From SIG607 sp045646245 (GTDB lineage Bacteria > Bacillota > Clostridia > Oscillospirales > Acutalibacteraceae), in contig JAZRKJ010000073.1 in the NCBI GenBank assembly GCA_045646245.1, positions 1 through 11,019 on the forward strand: a DNA stretch of 11,019 nt, in the 5' to 3' direction. A program made the position numbers and the translations under genes. Shown here piece after piece: positions 1 through 5,925 of this stretch. How positions within the stretch are numbered: the first letter of the stretch is position 1; each line of letters opens with the position of its first letter. The notes under the pieces are model-generated. The model made no database searches. It was not told the origin of the DNA and was given only the letters and a program-made list of their open reading frames with translations.

Positions 1-183
1 CTCAGGGAGCGCGGCGACGACGAAGCCGAAATGCTGGACGAAGATTTCCTCACCGCAATGGAATACGGTATGCCCCCCACAGGCGGTATGGGAATTGGTA
101 TCGACCGAGCAGTAATGCTCCTCACCAACTCCGACTCCATCCGCGAAGTAATCCTCTTCCCCACAATGAAACCGTTAGACTAA
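1..183 (+). CDS. lysS: Lysyl-tRNA synthetase, class II (C-terminal fragment)
   Basis: The window opens inside this gene; 60 codons and the TAA stop are present. The enzyme charges tRNA-Lys with lysine in the cytoplasm using ATP. The visible tail contains class II motif 3 in the form GGMGIGIDRAVMLLT, followed by the sequence SIREVILFPTMKP that typically ends bacterial LysRS. The upstream neighbour segment EYGMPPTGG is also characteristic of LysRS; AspRS and AsnRS share the fold but have different endings. An intrinsic terminator begins five bases after the stop, so lysS probably ends its transcript here. Only the 5' truncation by the window edge limits the call. Confidence 0.93.
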   Translation, partial: LRERGDDEAEMLDEDFLTAMEYGMPPTGGMGIGIDRAVMLLTNSDSIREVILFPTMKPLD

Positions 184-187
184 AACC

Positions 188-222
188 AACACCCTATGAC
201 TTTTGGTCATAGGGTGTTTTGT
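188..222 (+). terminator. Intrinsic terminator of lysS (hairpin copy A)
   Basis: A perfect 13-base stem (AACACCCTATGAC at 188-200 with GTCATAGGGTGTT at 206-218) closes a 5-base loop TTTTG and runs into a short T-rich tail. It lies directly after the lysS stop. The same stem and the same downstream bases recur at 1608-1648 after the ATPase gene, there with the loop in the opposite orientation. Confidence 0.85.
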
Positions 223-241
223 GTGTTTGTAAAATTAAGGT

Positions 242-299
242 GGTTTTGTGGTAAAACCGCAACTTTTGTAATTTTATAAAAGTTTTTCGGGTTATAACC
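242..299. other. AT-rich stretch with small hairpins
   Basis: Between the lysS terminator and the ATPase promoter there is no gene. Three small dyads can be seen: GGTTTT/AAAACC around 242-258; an AT-rich 10-base stem with one G-T pair at 261-270 and 275-284, followed by a short T run; and the palindrome GGTTATAACC at 290-299. The middle one could act as a weak second terminator that insulates the ATPase gene from lysS readthrough. No function is assigned with confidence. Confidence 0.3.
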
Positions 300-308
300 G
301 CAAAACTA

Positions 309-337
309 TTGACTAAAAAGACTCTTGGTGCTATACT
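309..337 (+). promoter_or_regulatory. Sigma-A promoter of the AAA ATPase gene
   Basis: TTGACT at 309-314 and TATACT at 332-337 are separated by exactly 17 bases. Each hexamer has five of six consensus bases. The predicted transcription start is near 344, giving a very short leader just before the ribosome binding site GGAGG at 348-352. Confidence 0.75.
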
Positions 338-360
338 AATAGCACACGGAGGTGTTTAAT

Positions 361-1569
361 ATGATATTTAGAGAAAATTATGTAAAAAAGATAATGGCAT
401 TTACCGATACACCTTTTGTTAAAATTCTTACCGGTGTTCGTCGCTGCGGTAAGTCCACTATTATGCAGATGATAATGGATGAACTTCGGGGCAGAGGTGT
501 TAGCGATGAAAGAATAGTAAGTTATCGCTTTGACTCGATGGAATATGAAGATATGACTGCGAAGCAGTTATACGAAATGCTTAAAACGAAATTATCTAAT
601 ACCGAGAAGACTTACTTGTTCCTTGATGAAGTGCAGGAAATACCGTCCTGGGAGAAAACCGTAAATTCTATCAATACTGATTTTAATGTGGATATATACG
701 TTACGGGTTCTAACTCCCGTATGATGTCATCCGAAATTGCAACCTATCTTACAGGTCGTTACGTATCCTTCCGTATATTCACTCTTTCCTTTGAGGAATA
801 TCTCACATTTAAGAAGCAGTATGGCAAGGTAGAGGACGTTCACAAGGAATTGGTCCGGTTTATCAAGTACGGCGGTTTCCCCGCAATACACTTGCAGGAA
901 TACCCGCTTGACAATGCTTATACCATTGTTCGTGATATTTATAATTCAACCCTTTTCTCCGATATCGTGAAAAGAAATCAAGTTCGCAAGGTTGACCAGT
1001 TGGAGCGAGTTGTAAAGTTTGTCTTTGACAATGTGGGTAAGACATTCTCTGCAAAGTCAATTTCTGATTATATCAAGTCCGAGCATCGCACCATAGACAA
1101 TGAGACGGTATATAATTACCTTGAAAAATTAGAGAGTGCTTATATCCTGCATCGTTGTTCAAGATACGATGTGCAGGGCAAGGAACTGCTTAAAACACAA
1201 GAGAAGTTCTATCTTGCAGATAGCTCTTTCAAATACAGTGTATTAGGTTATAACGATCAGAGTGTTGCTGCAATGCTTGAAAATGTAGTTTATCTCGAAC
1301 TTCTCCGCAGAGGTTATGAAGTATGTATTGGTAAGACACCGAATGGTGAAATTGATTTTATCGCCACCCGACAGAACGATAAACTCTATATTCAGATAAC
1401 AAAGGAAATTAAATCGGAGAAGACCGAAAAGAGAGAATATGACCGTCTTCTTGAAATAGGTGACAATTATCCGAAATATCTATTGACTACCGACGATTTT
1501 GCAGGTGGCAATTACCAAGGTATAAAGACAATGCACGTTGCAGACTTCTTGCTCTCAAAAGAATACTAA
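361..1569 (+). CDS. AAA+ ATPase with C-terminal DUF4143 domain
   Basis: This 402-residue protein has the architecture of the COG1373 group: an N-terminal AAA-type ATPase fused to DUF4143, a divergent restriction-endonuclease-like fold. Walker A is GVRRCGKST (residues 25-33), Walker B is YLFLDEVQE (85-93, with D89 and E90), and a sensor-like TGSNSR motif follows at 115-120. A helical and winged-helix-like middle part leads to the C-terminal module around GEIDF (D332) and YIQITKE. The usual PD-(D/E)xK residue after the aspartate is Q345 here, so nuclease activity is doubtful. GGAGG at 348-352 lies 8 bases before ATG 361, which makes that start better than the in-frame GTG at 352. The biological role of this family is poorly defined; it is common in anaerobe and archaeal accessory regions. 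The gene has its own promoter and is flanked by twin hairpins, which suggests an inserted cassette. Confidence 0.88.
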   Translation: MIFRENYVKKIMAFTDTPFVKILTGVRRCGKSTIMQMIMDELRGRGVSDERIVSYRFDSMEYEDMTAKQLYEMLKTKLSNTEKTYLFLDEVQEIPSWEKTVNSINTDFNVDIYVTGSNSRMMSSEIATYLTGRYVSFRIFTLSFEEYLTFKKQYGKVEDVHKELVRFIKYGGFPAIHLQEYPLDNAYTIVRDIYNSTLFSDIVKRNQVRKVDQLERVVKFVFDNVGKTFSAKSISDYIKSEHRTIDNETVYNYLEKLESAYILHRCSRYDVQGKELLKTQEKFYLADSSFKYSVLGYNDQSVAAMLENVVYLELLRRGYEVCIGKTPNGEIDFIATRQNDKLYIQITKEIKSEKTEKREYDRLLEIGDNYPKYLLTTDDFAGGNYQGIKTMHVADFLLSKEY

Positions 1570-1607
1570 AATTATGGCTAATAACCTTTATGCCGTCAGA
1601 ATAAAGC

Positions 1608-1642
1608 AACACCCTATGACCAAAAGTCATAGGGTGTTTTGT
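1608..1642. terminator. Bidirectional terminator between ATPase and XRE genes (hairpin copy B)
   Basis: The same 13-base stem as at 188-218 (here 1608-1620 with 1626-1638) closes a loop CAAAA, the exact reverse complement of the loop in copy A. It sits between the convergent ATPase (stop at 1569) and XRE (stop at 1649) genes and can serve both strands, although the tail is T-richer for the + strand. Confidence 0.8.
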
Positions 1643-1648
1643 GTGTAA

Positions 1649-1879
1649 TCAGTCCTCTTCCAACAGCTTGGCAGGGGATATTTTTAATACTTGCGCGATT
1701 TTGAATAGGGTTTCCAAAGAAACGCCGCGAACCGTACCGGGTCCTTCAATTTGACCTACAAAGTTTACGCTTTTATCAATAAGTTCTGCGAAATATTCCT
1801 GCGTGTAACCGGCTTTCTTTCTGTAGTAGGCAATTTTTAAACCTAAAGTTATATATTTATCAGCAAACTCTGTTTTCAT
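1649..1879 (-). CDS. Small XRE-family helix-turn-helix regulator
   Basis: The 76-residue protein is little more than one Cro/CI-type HTH domain. Helices 2 and 3 lie in residues 26-45 (TQEYFAELIDKSVNFVGQIE), preceded by the typical LGLKIAYYRKKAGY and followed by SLETLFKIAQVLKISPAKLL. There is no ligand-binding or peptidase domain, so this is a minimal DNA-binding protein of the kind found in phage switches and toxin-antitoxin or accessory modules. Two tandem ATG codons occur. AGGAGG (1892-1887 on this strand) is 4 bases from the first (1882) and 7 from the second (1879), so I chose 1879; a start at 1882 adds one Met. The gene diverges from the SLOG gene across an operator-rich intergenic region and probably represses from there, perhaps also regulating itself (inference). 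Confidence 0.88.
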   Translation of the reverse strand: MKTEFADKYITLGLKIAYYRKKAGYTQEYFAELIDKSVNFVGQIEGPGTVRGVSLETLFKIAQVLKISPAKLLEED

Positions 1880-1892
1880 CATTCCGCCTCCT

Positions 1893-1898
1893 ATTATA
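1893..1898 (-). promoter_or_regulatory. Possible -10 element for the XRE gene
   Basis: A perfect TATAAT reads on the minus strand here, but no good -35 lies 16-18 bases upstream. It directly abuts the Shine-Dalgarno sequence at 1892-1887, so a transcript starting 7 bases downstream would be almost leaderless. It is either a chance match or a leaderless-type repressor promoter; the true promoter could lie further upstream. Confidence 0.3.
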
Positions 1899-1940
1899 CT
1901 AATAGTTTACAAGGGAATGAGGTTAATTATTACTTTTAAC

Positions 1941-2002
1941 AAGTAAATGATTATTTACTTTAAGTAAATAATAATCTATAATAAATGTGGAATCATTTAC
2001 TT
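1941..2002. promoter_or_regulatory. Operator array: four AAGTAAAT boxes in palindromic pairs
   Basis: The 8-mer AAGTAAAT occurs at 1941-1948 (+), 1953-1960 (-), 1962-1969 (+) and 1995-2002 (-). The first pair has a 4-base spacer. The second and third form a perfect 11-base inverted repeat at 1950-1960 and 1962-1972 around one central base. The outermost boxes extend to a perfect 12-base inverted repeat (1941-1952 with 1991-2002). The array covers the -35 of the SLOG promoter and abuts its ribosome binding site. The natural candidate binder is the adjacent XRE protein. Confidence 0.75.
1954..1982 (+). promoter_or_regulatory. Sigma-A promoter of the SLOG gene
   Basis: TTTACT at 1954-1959 and a perfect TATAAT at 1977-1982 are separated by 17 bases. 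The -35 lies inside the central operator palindrome and the predicted start near 1989 lies just before the fourth box, so a bound repressor would occlude polymerase. Confidence 0.7.
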
Positions 2003-2015
2003 GGAGTGAAAGAAA

Positions 2016-2501
2016 TTGGATAATACGTGTTGTTTTTTCGGTCATAGAACGATTAATGAAACCGAGGAATTAAAATCAAAACTTTATGAGATTATTGAAA
2101 AGCTAATTGCGGAGAAACAGGTTGACACTTTTTTATTCGGGAGCAAAAGCAGGTTTAACAGTTTATGCAAAGAAACGGTAGACAAACTCAAAGAAAAATA
2201 CCCGCACGTAAAACGGGTTTACGTACGGGCGGAGTATCCGTATATAAGTGAGCAGTATAAAAATTATCTGCTTGAAAGCTACGAGGATACATATTATCCT
2301 GAACATATCATCGGCTCTGGCCGAGCCGCTTATGTGGAACGCAACTACGAAATGATAAACGAAAGTCAATACTGTATCGTTTACTATGATGAAGCAAATG
2401 CCCTATCCACCCGTAAAAGCGGCACCAAGATCGCTCTTGACTATGCCATTAGAAAACAAAAGCACATTATTGTATTACCAACAGAAATAACAAATATGTA
2501 G
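2016..2501 (+). CDS. SLOG-fold (YpsA/DUF1273-like) protein
   Basis: This 161-residue protein begins with CCFFGHR, the hallmark opening of small Firmicute SLOG-superfamily proteins related to YpsA and DprA. It continues with a Rossmann-like pattern: TFLFGSKSRF near residues 38-47, then CIVYYDE and a late KSGTKIALDYAIRKQKHIIVLP segment that resembles the nucleotide-binding second half of the fold. SLOG proteins are thought to bind nucleotide-derived ligands, and some act in phage defence; no activity is established for this subgroup. The start is TTG at 2016, supported by GGAG at 2003-2006 with 9-base spacing and by the conserved CCFFGHR lying right after it; no upstream ATG fits. The gene is divergent from the XRE regulator and probably repressed by it. 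No clear terminator follows the stop. Confidence 0.78.
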   Translation: MDNTCCFFGHRTINETEELKSKLYEIIEKLIAEKQVDTFLFGSKSRFNSLCKETVDKLKEKYPHVKRVYVRAEYPYISEQYKNYLLESYEDTYYPEHIIGSGRAAYVERNYEMINESQYCIVYYDEANALSTRKSGTKIALDYAIRKQKHIIVLPTEITNM

Positions 2502-2620
2502 AAATACGCAAAATTGTTCGATGAAACAGACTTACACTGACAGTATTTAAAGCTAACCGCGAATGTATTTATGAAAATGCGACGATAATGCCAAAGCAGT
2601 TATAAAGATGTCCTTTTTTC

Positions 2621-2649
2621 TTGCAAGTTTAAGATATATGTAATATAAT
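2621..2649 (+). promoter_or_regulatory. Sigma-A promoter of the envelope gene cluster
   Basis: TTGCAA at 2621-2626 and a perfect TATAAT at 2644-2649 have a 17-base spacer. The predicted start is near 2656. It probably drives the three genes 2684-5655. Because the -10 overlaps an in-frame ATG at 2648, that codon cannot be the translation start from this promoter. The rest of 2502-2620 shows no gene or terminator that I can support. Confidence 0.75.
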
Positions 2650-2683
2650 GGTTATAGTTAGTCGAAACAAAGGAGAGATTTAT

Positions 2684-4201
2684 ATGTTAAAGAAATTGAC
2701 GGCTATATTTTTGATATTGGCTATGGTTGTCGGTTTTGCGGCTTGCGGCAAATCCGGCAACAAAACCGAAAACGGATTTATTTTTAAGGGAAGCGGTTCT
2801 ACTGTGGAAACGGTGGAATTGGGTACTCCTGATAAAACCGTTGACCCTGCAAGTGTTTATGCAAAAATCGAGTATAACGAAAAGATGTTTTACGGCGAAT
2901 ATAAGCTTTTCGGCGGAGATGAAGCCGAAGAAAAGTTTGGTGCCGAAGCAAAATACACCACGGTGAAAATCGGTGACGAAGAATTAGAGCTTACCGTTGT
3001 TCCCATGGGAATTGAAGCAGGAAAAAACACCTTACAGCACATGGTATACAACATAAAGGGATATGACTGGATGCGTATTTACTTTATGCGTAAAACCAAC
3101 ACGGGAAGTGTGCTTGACTATTATTTGTGCGCTTATACCGTAGAAAACGGTAAATTGATTTTAAAACCTCTTGATAAATTTGAAGTTGATGAAGAAAACG
3201 GCACAATTGAATATTCTTTCTATGAAAACGTGTGGGAATATACTTTTGCCTTCAAGGGCAGAACTCTTACGATTTCTGCAAACGGAGAAAGCTCTACGCT
3301 TTTAGGCGGTCTTGACCCTCATGCAGAAGAGGACTATTTTTATGCCGACGCTTATTTGTCCAAGGATTCTGCCGCTCTTGACGGAATTGATATGCTTAAT
3401 ATAAGATATTCTCCCGATGACGACCAATCCAGAATGTATTTTGAAGGCGTTGACGGAGAAGACGTTCACGACGGTATTGCCGAACTTACGGAAGACGGAC
3501 TTTTCACCTTTACGGTTCCGTGGATAAACGGCACAAAAACTTATCAATACGTATATTTCTACTGCGGCGATGACGGTATAATATTCACAGACGGTGAAAA
3601 TACCTATTATTACAACGACAGTTACCGTGACCGTAACAGGAACACGCTTTCTGAATATGTGACCGAAGACCAGACCGGCAAATTGGAAAGCCTTACCGAC
3701 ACAGAGCTTGAAAATCTGGTAAAAAAACAGGGTAATCTTATGGATGACCTTGTAAAGGCGTTTAACGACGAAGGAATTACTGTTTCTGCCGACCGCAAAA
3801 CAGGTGAGCTTGCGGTAGACGCATCGGTGCTTTTCGGCGGAGATTCTGCCGTTCTTACCGATAAAGGTAAAACCTTCCTTAACAAATTTATTAAGGTTTA
3901 TACCACCGTTGTTTTTTCTGAAAAGTACGAAGGCTTTGTAAGCAAAACTTTGATAGAAGGACATACCGCGCCTATTGCGGGAAGCACTTATGAAAGCGGC
4001 TTACCCCTTTCAAAGCAAAGAGCGGAAAACGTTAAAAACTATTGTCTTTCTGCTGAAACCGGTGTAGATACCGCAAAACTTTCTGCCGCATTGGAAGCGG
4101 TTGGTTGTTCCAACAGCAAACCTGTTTACGGCAAGGACGGAAAGGTGGATTTAGCGGCTTGCCGCAGAGTTTCCTTCCGTTTTATGGTATCCATTGAATA
4201 A
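2684..4201 (+). CDS. Lipoprotein with C-terminal OmpA-like peptidoglycan-binding domain
   Basis: The 505-residue precursor has a lipoprotein signal peptide: MLKK, a hydrophobic stretch, then the lipobox FAAC with the lipidated cysteine at residue 21. The large middle part (about 45-330) is rich in aromatic and acidic beta-strand-like segments and matches no family I recognise. A helical linker around 335-370 (ELENLVKKQGNLMDDLVKAF) leads into an OmpA/MotB-like domain at about 375-505. Its landmarks are VLFGGDSAVLTDKGK, IEGHTAP (424-430), LSKQRAENVKNYCL and the terminal CRRVSFRF. Such domains bind peptidoglycan non-covalently, so the protein probably links membrane and wall. AGGAG at 2671-2675 is 8 bases before ATG 2684. 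The downstream envelope genes follow without a terminator. An OmpA-like domain on a lipoprotein is less usual in monoderm Clostridia outside MotB. Confidence 0.82.
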   Translation: MLKKLTAIFLILAMVVGFAACGKSGNKTENGFIFKGSGSTVETVELGTPDKTVDPASVYAKIEYNEKMFYGEYKLFGGDEAEEKFGAEAKYTTVKIGDEELELTVVPMGIEAGKNTLQHMVYNIKGYDWMRIYFMRKTNTGSVLDYYLCAYTVENGKLILKPLDKFEVDEENGTIEYSFYENVWEYTFAFKGRTLTISANGESSTLLGGLDPHAEEDYFYADAYLSKDSAALDGIDMLNIRYSPDDDQSRMYFEGVDGEDVHDGIAELTEDGLFTFTVPWINGTKTYQYVYFYCGDDGIIFTDGENTYYYNDSYRDRNRNTLSEYVTEDQTGKLESLTDTELENLVKKQGNLMDDLVKAFNDEGITVSADRKTGELAVDASVLFGGDSAVLTDKGKTFLNKFIKVYTTVVFSEKYEGFVSKTLIEGHTAPIAGSTYESGLPLSKQRAENVKNYCLSAETGVDTAKLSAALEAVGCSNSKPVYGKDGKVDLAACRRVSFRFMVSIE

Positions 4202-4255
4202 TATTTGTTGCTGAGGATGTGAAGCTCTTCGTAATTTCTTAAAGGAGAGAGATTT

Positions 4256-4861
4256 ATGTATATTTGTCCGCGTTGTAAAAAAGAGATTAACCCTGATGCG
4301 CCGTCGTGTGTTCATTGCGGAGTGAAATTTACTGCCCCTGCGCCTAATCTTAACCAAACCGTTAATGAAGCGGAAAATAGCGGCTCTACAAGTAAGGCGT
4401 GGAAGATTGTTTGCATTATACTTATCGCTTTAGTAGGCACTTTGGTTCTTGTGGGCGGAATTATATTTGCTTTTCGTTACGCTTTTGCTTTTGGCGGCAA
4501 GGATTATGACAACACAGATTTGCCCGACAACAACCAGTCGGTTATAGTGGATTATTCCGAACCTGACGTAAGTGATAAATCCGACGAATACATTATTTAT
4601 TCCAGTGATTCCCGTTATATTACCAAAGGAGAGCTTGTTGGTATGAGCGAATGGGAATTAAAGGTAGCCAGAAACGAAATTTACGCGCGTCACGGAAGAC
4701 GTTTTAAAGACTCTGACCTTCAAAGCTATTTTGACGGCAAAAGCTGGTATTACGGTCATACAGACCCCAAAAACTTTGACGAAAGCGTATTCAATAAATA
4801 CGAAAAGGCAAATATTAAGGTGATAACCGAATACGAAGAAGAAATGGGGTACAGAGATTGA
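4256..4861 (+). CDS. Zinc-ribbon, single-pass membrane protein with YARHG domain
   Basis: This 201-residue protein has three parts. Residues 1-25 form a zinc ribbon with ligands C4, C7, C18 and C21 (CPRC and CVHC). One strongly hydrophobic membrane segment spans about 50-75. The C-terminal part carries a YARHG domain, recognisable from SEWELKVARNEIYARHGRRF (131-150, with YARHG itself at 143-147), a downstream SYFDGKSWY and a final KYEKANIKVI. YARHG domains are extracytoplasmic and typical of Clostridia, often beside wall-active or peptidase domains; their molecular role is not settled. The topology is probably zinc ribbon inside and YARHG outside. AGGAG at 4243-4247 is 8 bases from the ATG. 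The gene sits 54 bases after the OmpA-like lipoprotein and overlaps the amidase gene by 4 bases, so the three are probably one operon. Confidence 0.85.
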   Translation: MYICPRCKKEINPDAPSCVHCGVKFTAPAPNLNQTVNEAENSGSTSKAWKIVCIILIALVGTLVLVGGIIFAFRYAFAFGGKDYDNTDLPDNNQSVIVDYSEPDVSDKSDEYIIYSSDSRYITKGELVGMSEWELKVARNEIYARHGRRFKDSDLQSYFDGKSWYYGHTDPKNFDESVFNKYEKANIKVITEYEEEMGYRD

Positions 4862-5655
4862 AAAACGTTTTGAAAAAAACGCTTACTTTAGTGTTGTGCT
4901 TTGTTTTGCTTCTAACCGTTACCGGATGCAGCGGCGGAGAGGTGCTAAAGGTTGACGAGCCGCAAAGCAGCCAAACAAATCTTTCTTCGGAAAACGAGAG
5001 TTTAGATGAAAGGGAAGAAAATAATTTTGTTATAGTTATTGACGCGGGTCATCAGGCGAAGGGCAATTATGAAAAAGAACCCATAGGTCCGGGTGCTTCT
5101 ACCAAAAAGGCTAAGGTTTCCAGCGGTACCAGAGGGGTTTCCACAAAAATTTATGAATACGTACTTAACCTTGAGGTTGCAAAAATGCTGGAAGAGGAGC
5201 TTGTCAGCCGCGGATACACCGTTATAATGGTGCGAACCACCCACGACGTAAATATTCCCAATTCCCAACGTGCCGATATAGCCAACAAGGCTAAAGCCGA
5301 TGCTTTTGTACGTATTCACGCAAACGGAAGCGAGGATTCGTCGGTGCAGGGTGCTATGACTATTTGCCAGACCGAAAGCAACCCTTATAACGGCGACCTT
5401 TACGAAAAGAGTAAAGCCCTTTCGGTAGCTATACTTGACGAAATGGTAAAGGCGACGGGCTGTAAGCGTAAGAAGGTTTGGGAAACCGACACAATGAGCG
5501 GAATAAATTGGTGTCAGGTGCCCGTAACGATAGTTGAAATGGGTTATATGAGCAATCCGGAAGAAGACAGGCTTCTTGCGACCGACGACTACCGCCGTAA
5601 AATGGCAACGGGTATTGCTAACGGAATAGATAAATTTTTAGGAAGAGAACAGTAA
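4858..5655 (+). CDS. N-acetylmuramoyl-L-alanine amidase lipoprotein (Amidase_3)
   Basis: The 265-residue precursor cleaves the amide bond between N-acetylmuramic acid and L-alanine of peptidoglycan. A lipoprotein signal (KNVLKK, hydrophobic core, VTGC with cysteine 24) and an acidic, serine-rich linker precede an Amidase_3 catalytic domain from about residue 56 to 262. The zinc ligands and catalytic glutamate are all recognisable: H65 in DAGH, E106 in LNLEVA, H154 in RIHANG and E227 in VEMGYMSN, so the enzyme looks active. The start is TTG at 4858, overlapping the preceding stop in TTGA; a weak GGGG lies 8 bases upstream, so translation is probably coupled to the YARHG gene. Family relatives (CwlM/LytC-type) act in sporulation, germination or cell separation; which of these applies cannot be told. 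A strong terminator follows. Confidence 0.9.
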   Translation: MKNVLKKTLTLVLCFVLLLTVTGCSGGEVLKVDEPQSSQTNLSSENESLDEREENNFVIVIDAGHQAKGNYEKEPIGPGASTKKAKVSSGTRGVSTKIYEYVLNLEVAKMLEEELVSRGYTVIMVRTTHDVNIPNSQRADIANKAKADAFVRIHANGSEDSSVQGAMTICQTESNPYNGDLYEKSKALSVAILDEMVKATGCKRKKVWETDTMSGINWCQVPVTIVEMGYMSNPEEDRLLATDDYRRKMATGIANGIDKFLGREQ

Positions 5656-5662
5656 AAATTAT

Positions 5663-5704
5663 AAAAGCAATTCTTTGGAGTAATCCGTAAGAATTGCTTT
5701 TTTT
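5663..5704 (+). terminator. Intrinsic terminator after the amidase gene
   Basis: A perfect 13-base stem (5663-5675 with 5689-5701, arms AAAAGCAATTCTT and AAGAATTGCTTTT) encloses a 13-base loop and continues into seven T residues at 5698-5704. It lies 8 bases after the amidase stop and closes the envelope operon. Confidence 0.9.
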
Positions 5705-5798
5705 GTGCGCCGTAAAAATACAGTTGCATTTTGCCGAAAATTGGCGAATGGTGAAAAAGCCGAAAAATCAGCCTTCGCTTTGTGTAAAACGGCTAAAA

Positions 5799-5814
5799 TA
5801 AAAATATTTTGTGC
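5799..5814. promoter_or_regulatory. Upstream NrdR-like box (weaker)
   Basis: By eye, 11 of 16 positions match the NrdR box consensus acaCwAtATaTwGtgt, including the ATAT core region and the GTG end. It starts 32 bases before the stronger box at 5831, three helical turns away, which is the spacing expected for paired NrdR boxes. The spacing, more than the match itself, supports it. Confidence 0.5.
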
Positions 5815-5821
5815 TTTGCTC

Positions 5822-5849
5822 TTGCTTTTTACACAATATATGGTATAAT
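5822..5849 (+). promoter_or_regulatory. Extended -10 promoter of nrdD
   Basis: A perfect TATAAT at 5844-5849 is preceded by TGG at 5841-5843, an extended -10 motif. A modest -35, TTGCTT, stands at 5822-5827 with a 16-base spacer. The transcription start would be near 5856, giving a leader of about 70 bases. The stretch 5705-5820 upstream has no gene that I can support. Confidence 0.7.
5831..5846. promoter_or_regulatory. NrdR box over the nrdD promoter
   Basis: ACACAATATATGGTAT matches 14 of the 16 positions of the NrdR consensus acaCwAtATaTwGtgt by eye. It overlaps the extended -10 region of the nrdD promoter, so NrdR binding in its dATP-loaded form would block transcription. The nrdR gene itself is not in the window. 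Confidence 0.7.
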
Positions 5850-5925
5850 GATTAGGCTCAACAAAAATGGAGGATAACGCCCATATTTTGTTTATACTAA
5901 AAATAAATGATGGAGGTAAAACGCA

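Noticed and set aside
352..360. GTG start for the ATPase gene three codons upstream
   Set aside because: The GTG lies within the GGAGGTG ribosome binding site itself; ATG 361 has correct spacing.
188..1638. Twin hairpins as a two-repeat CRISPR or as insertion-sequence ends
   Set aside because: Copies are 1.4 kb apart, the stems act as terminators at gene ends, and the enclosed gene is not a transposase.
2502..2620. Possible decayed gene fragment after the SLOG gene (short open frames of 9 to 26 codons)
   Set aside because: No frame carries a recognisable motif or ribosome binding site, and stops interrupt all frames; I see only ordinary intergenic sequence.
2648..2683. Upstream ATG for the OmpA-like lipoprotein
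   Set aside because: It overlaps the -10 hexamer and would put 12 extra residues before a clean lipoprotein signal peptide; ATG 2684 has an ideal ribosome binding site.
3302..3964. Minus-strand open frame of 220 codons opposite the OmpA-like lipoprotein
   Set aside because: It is antisense to a well-supported gene with promoter, ribosome binding site and signal peptide; no ribosome binding site or domain supports it.
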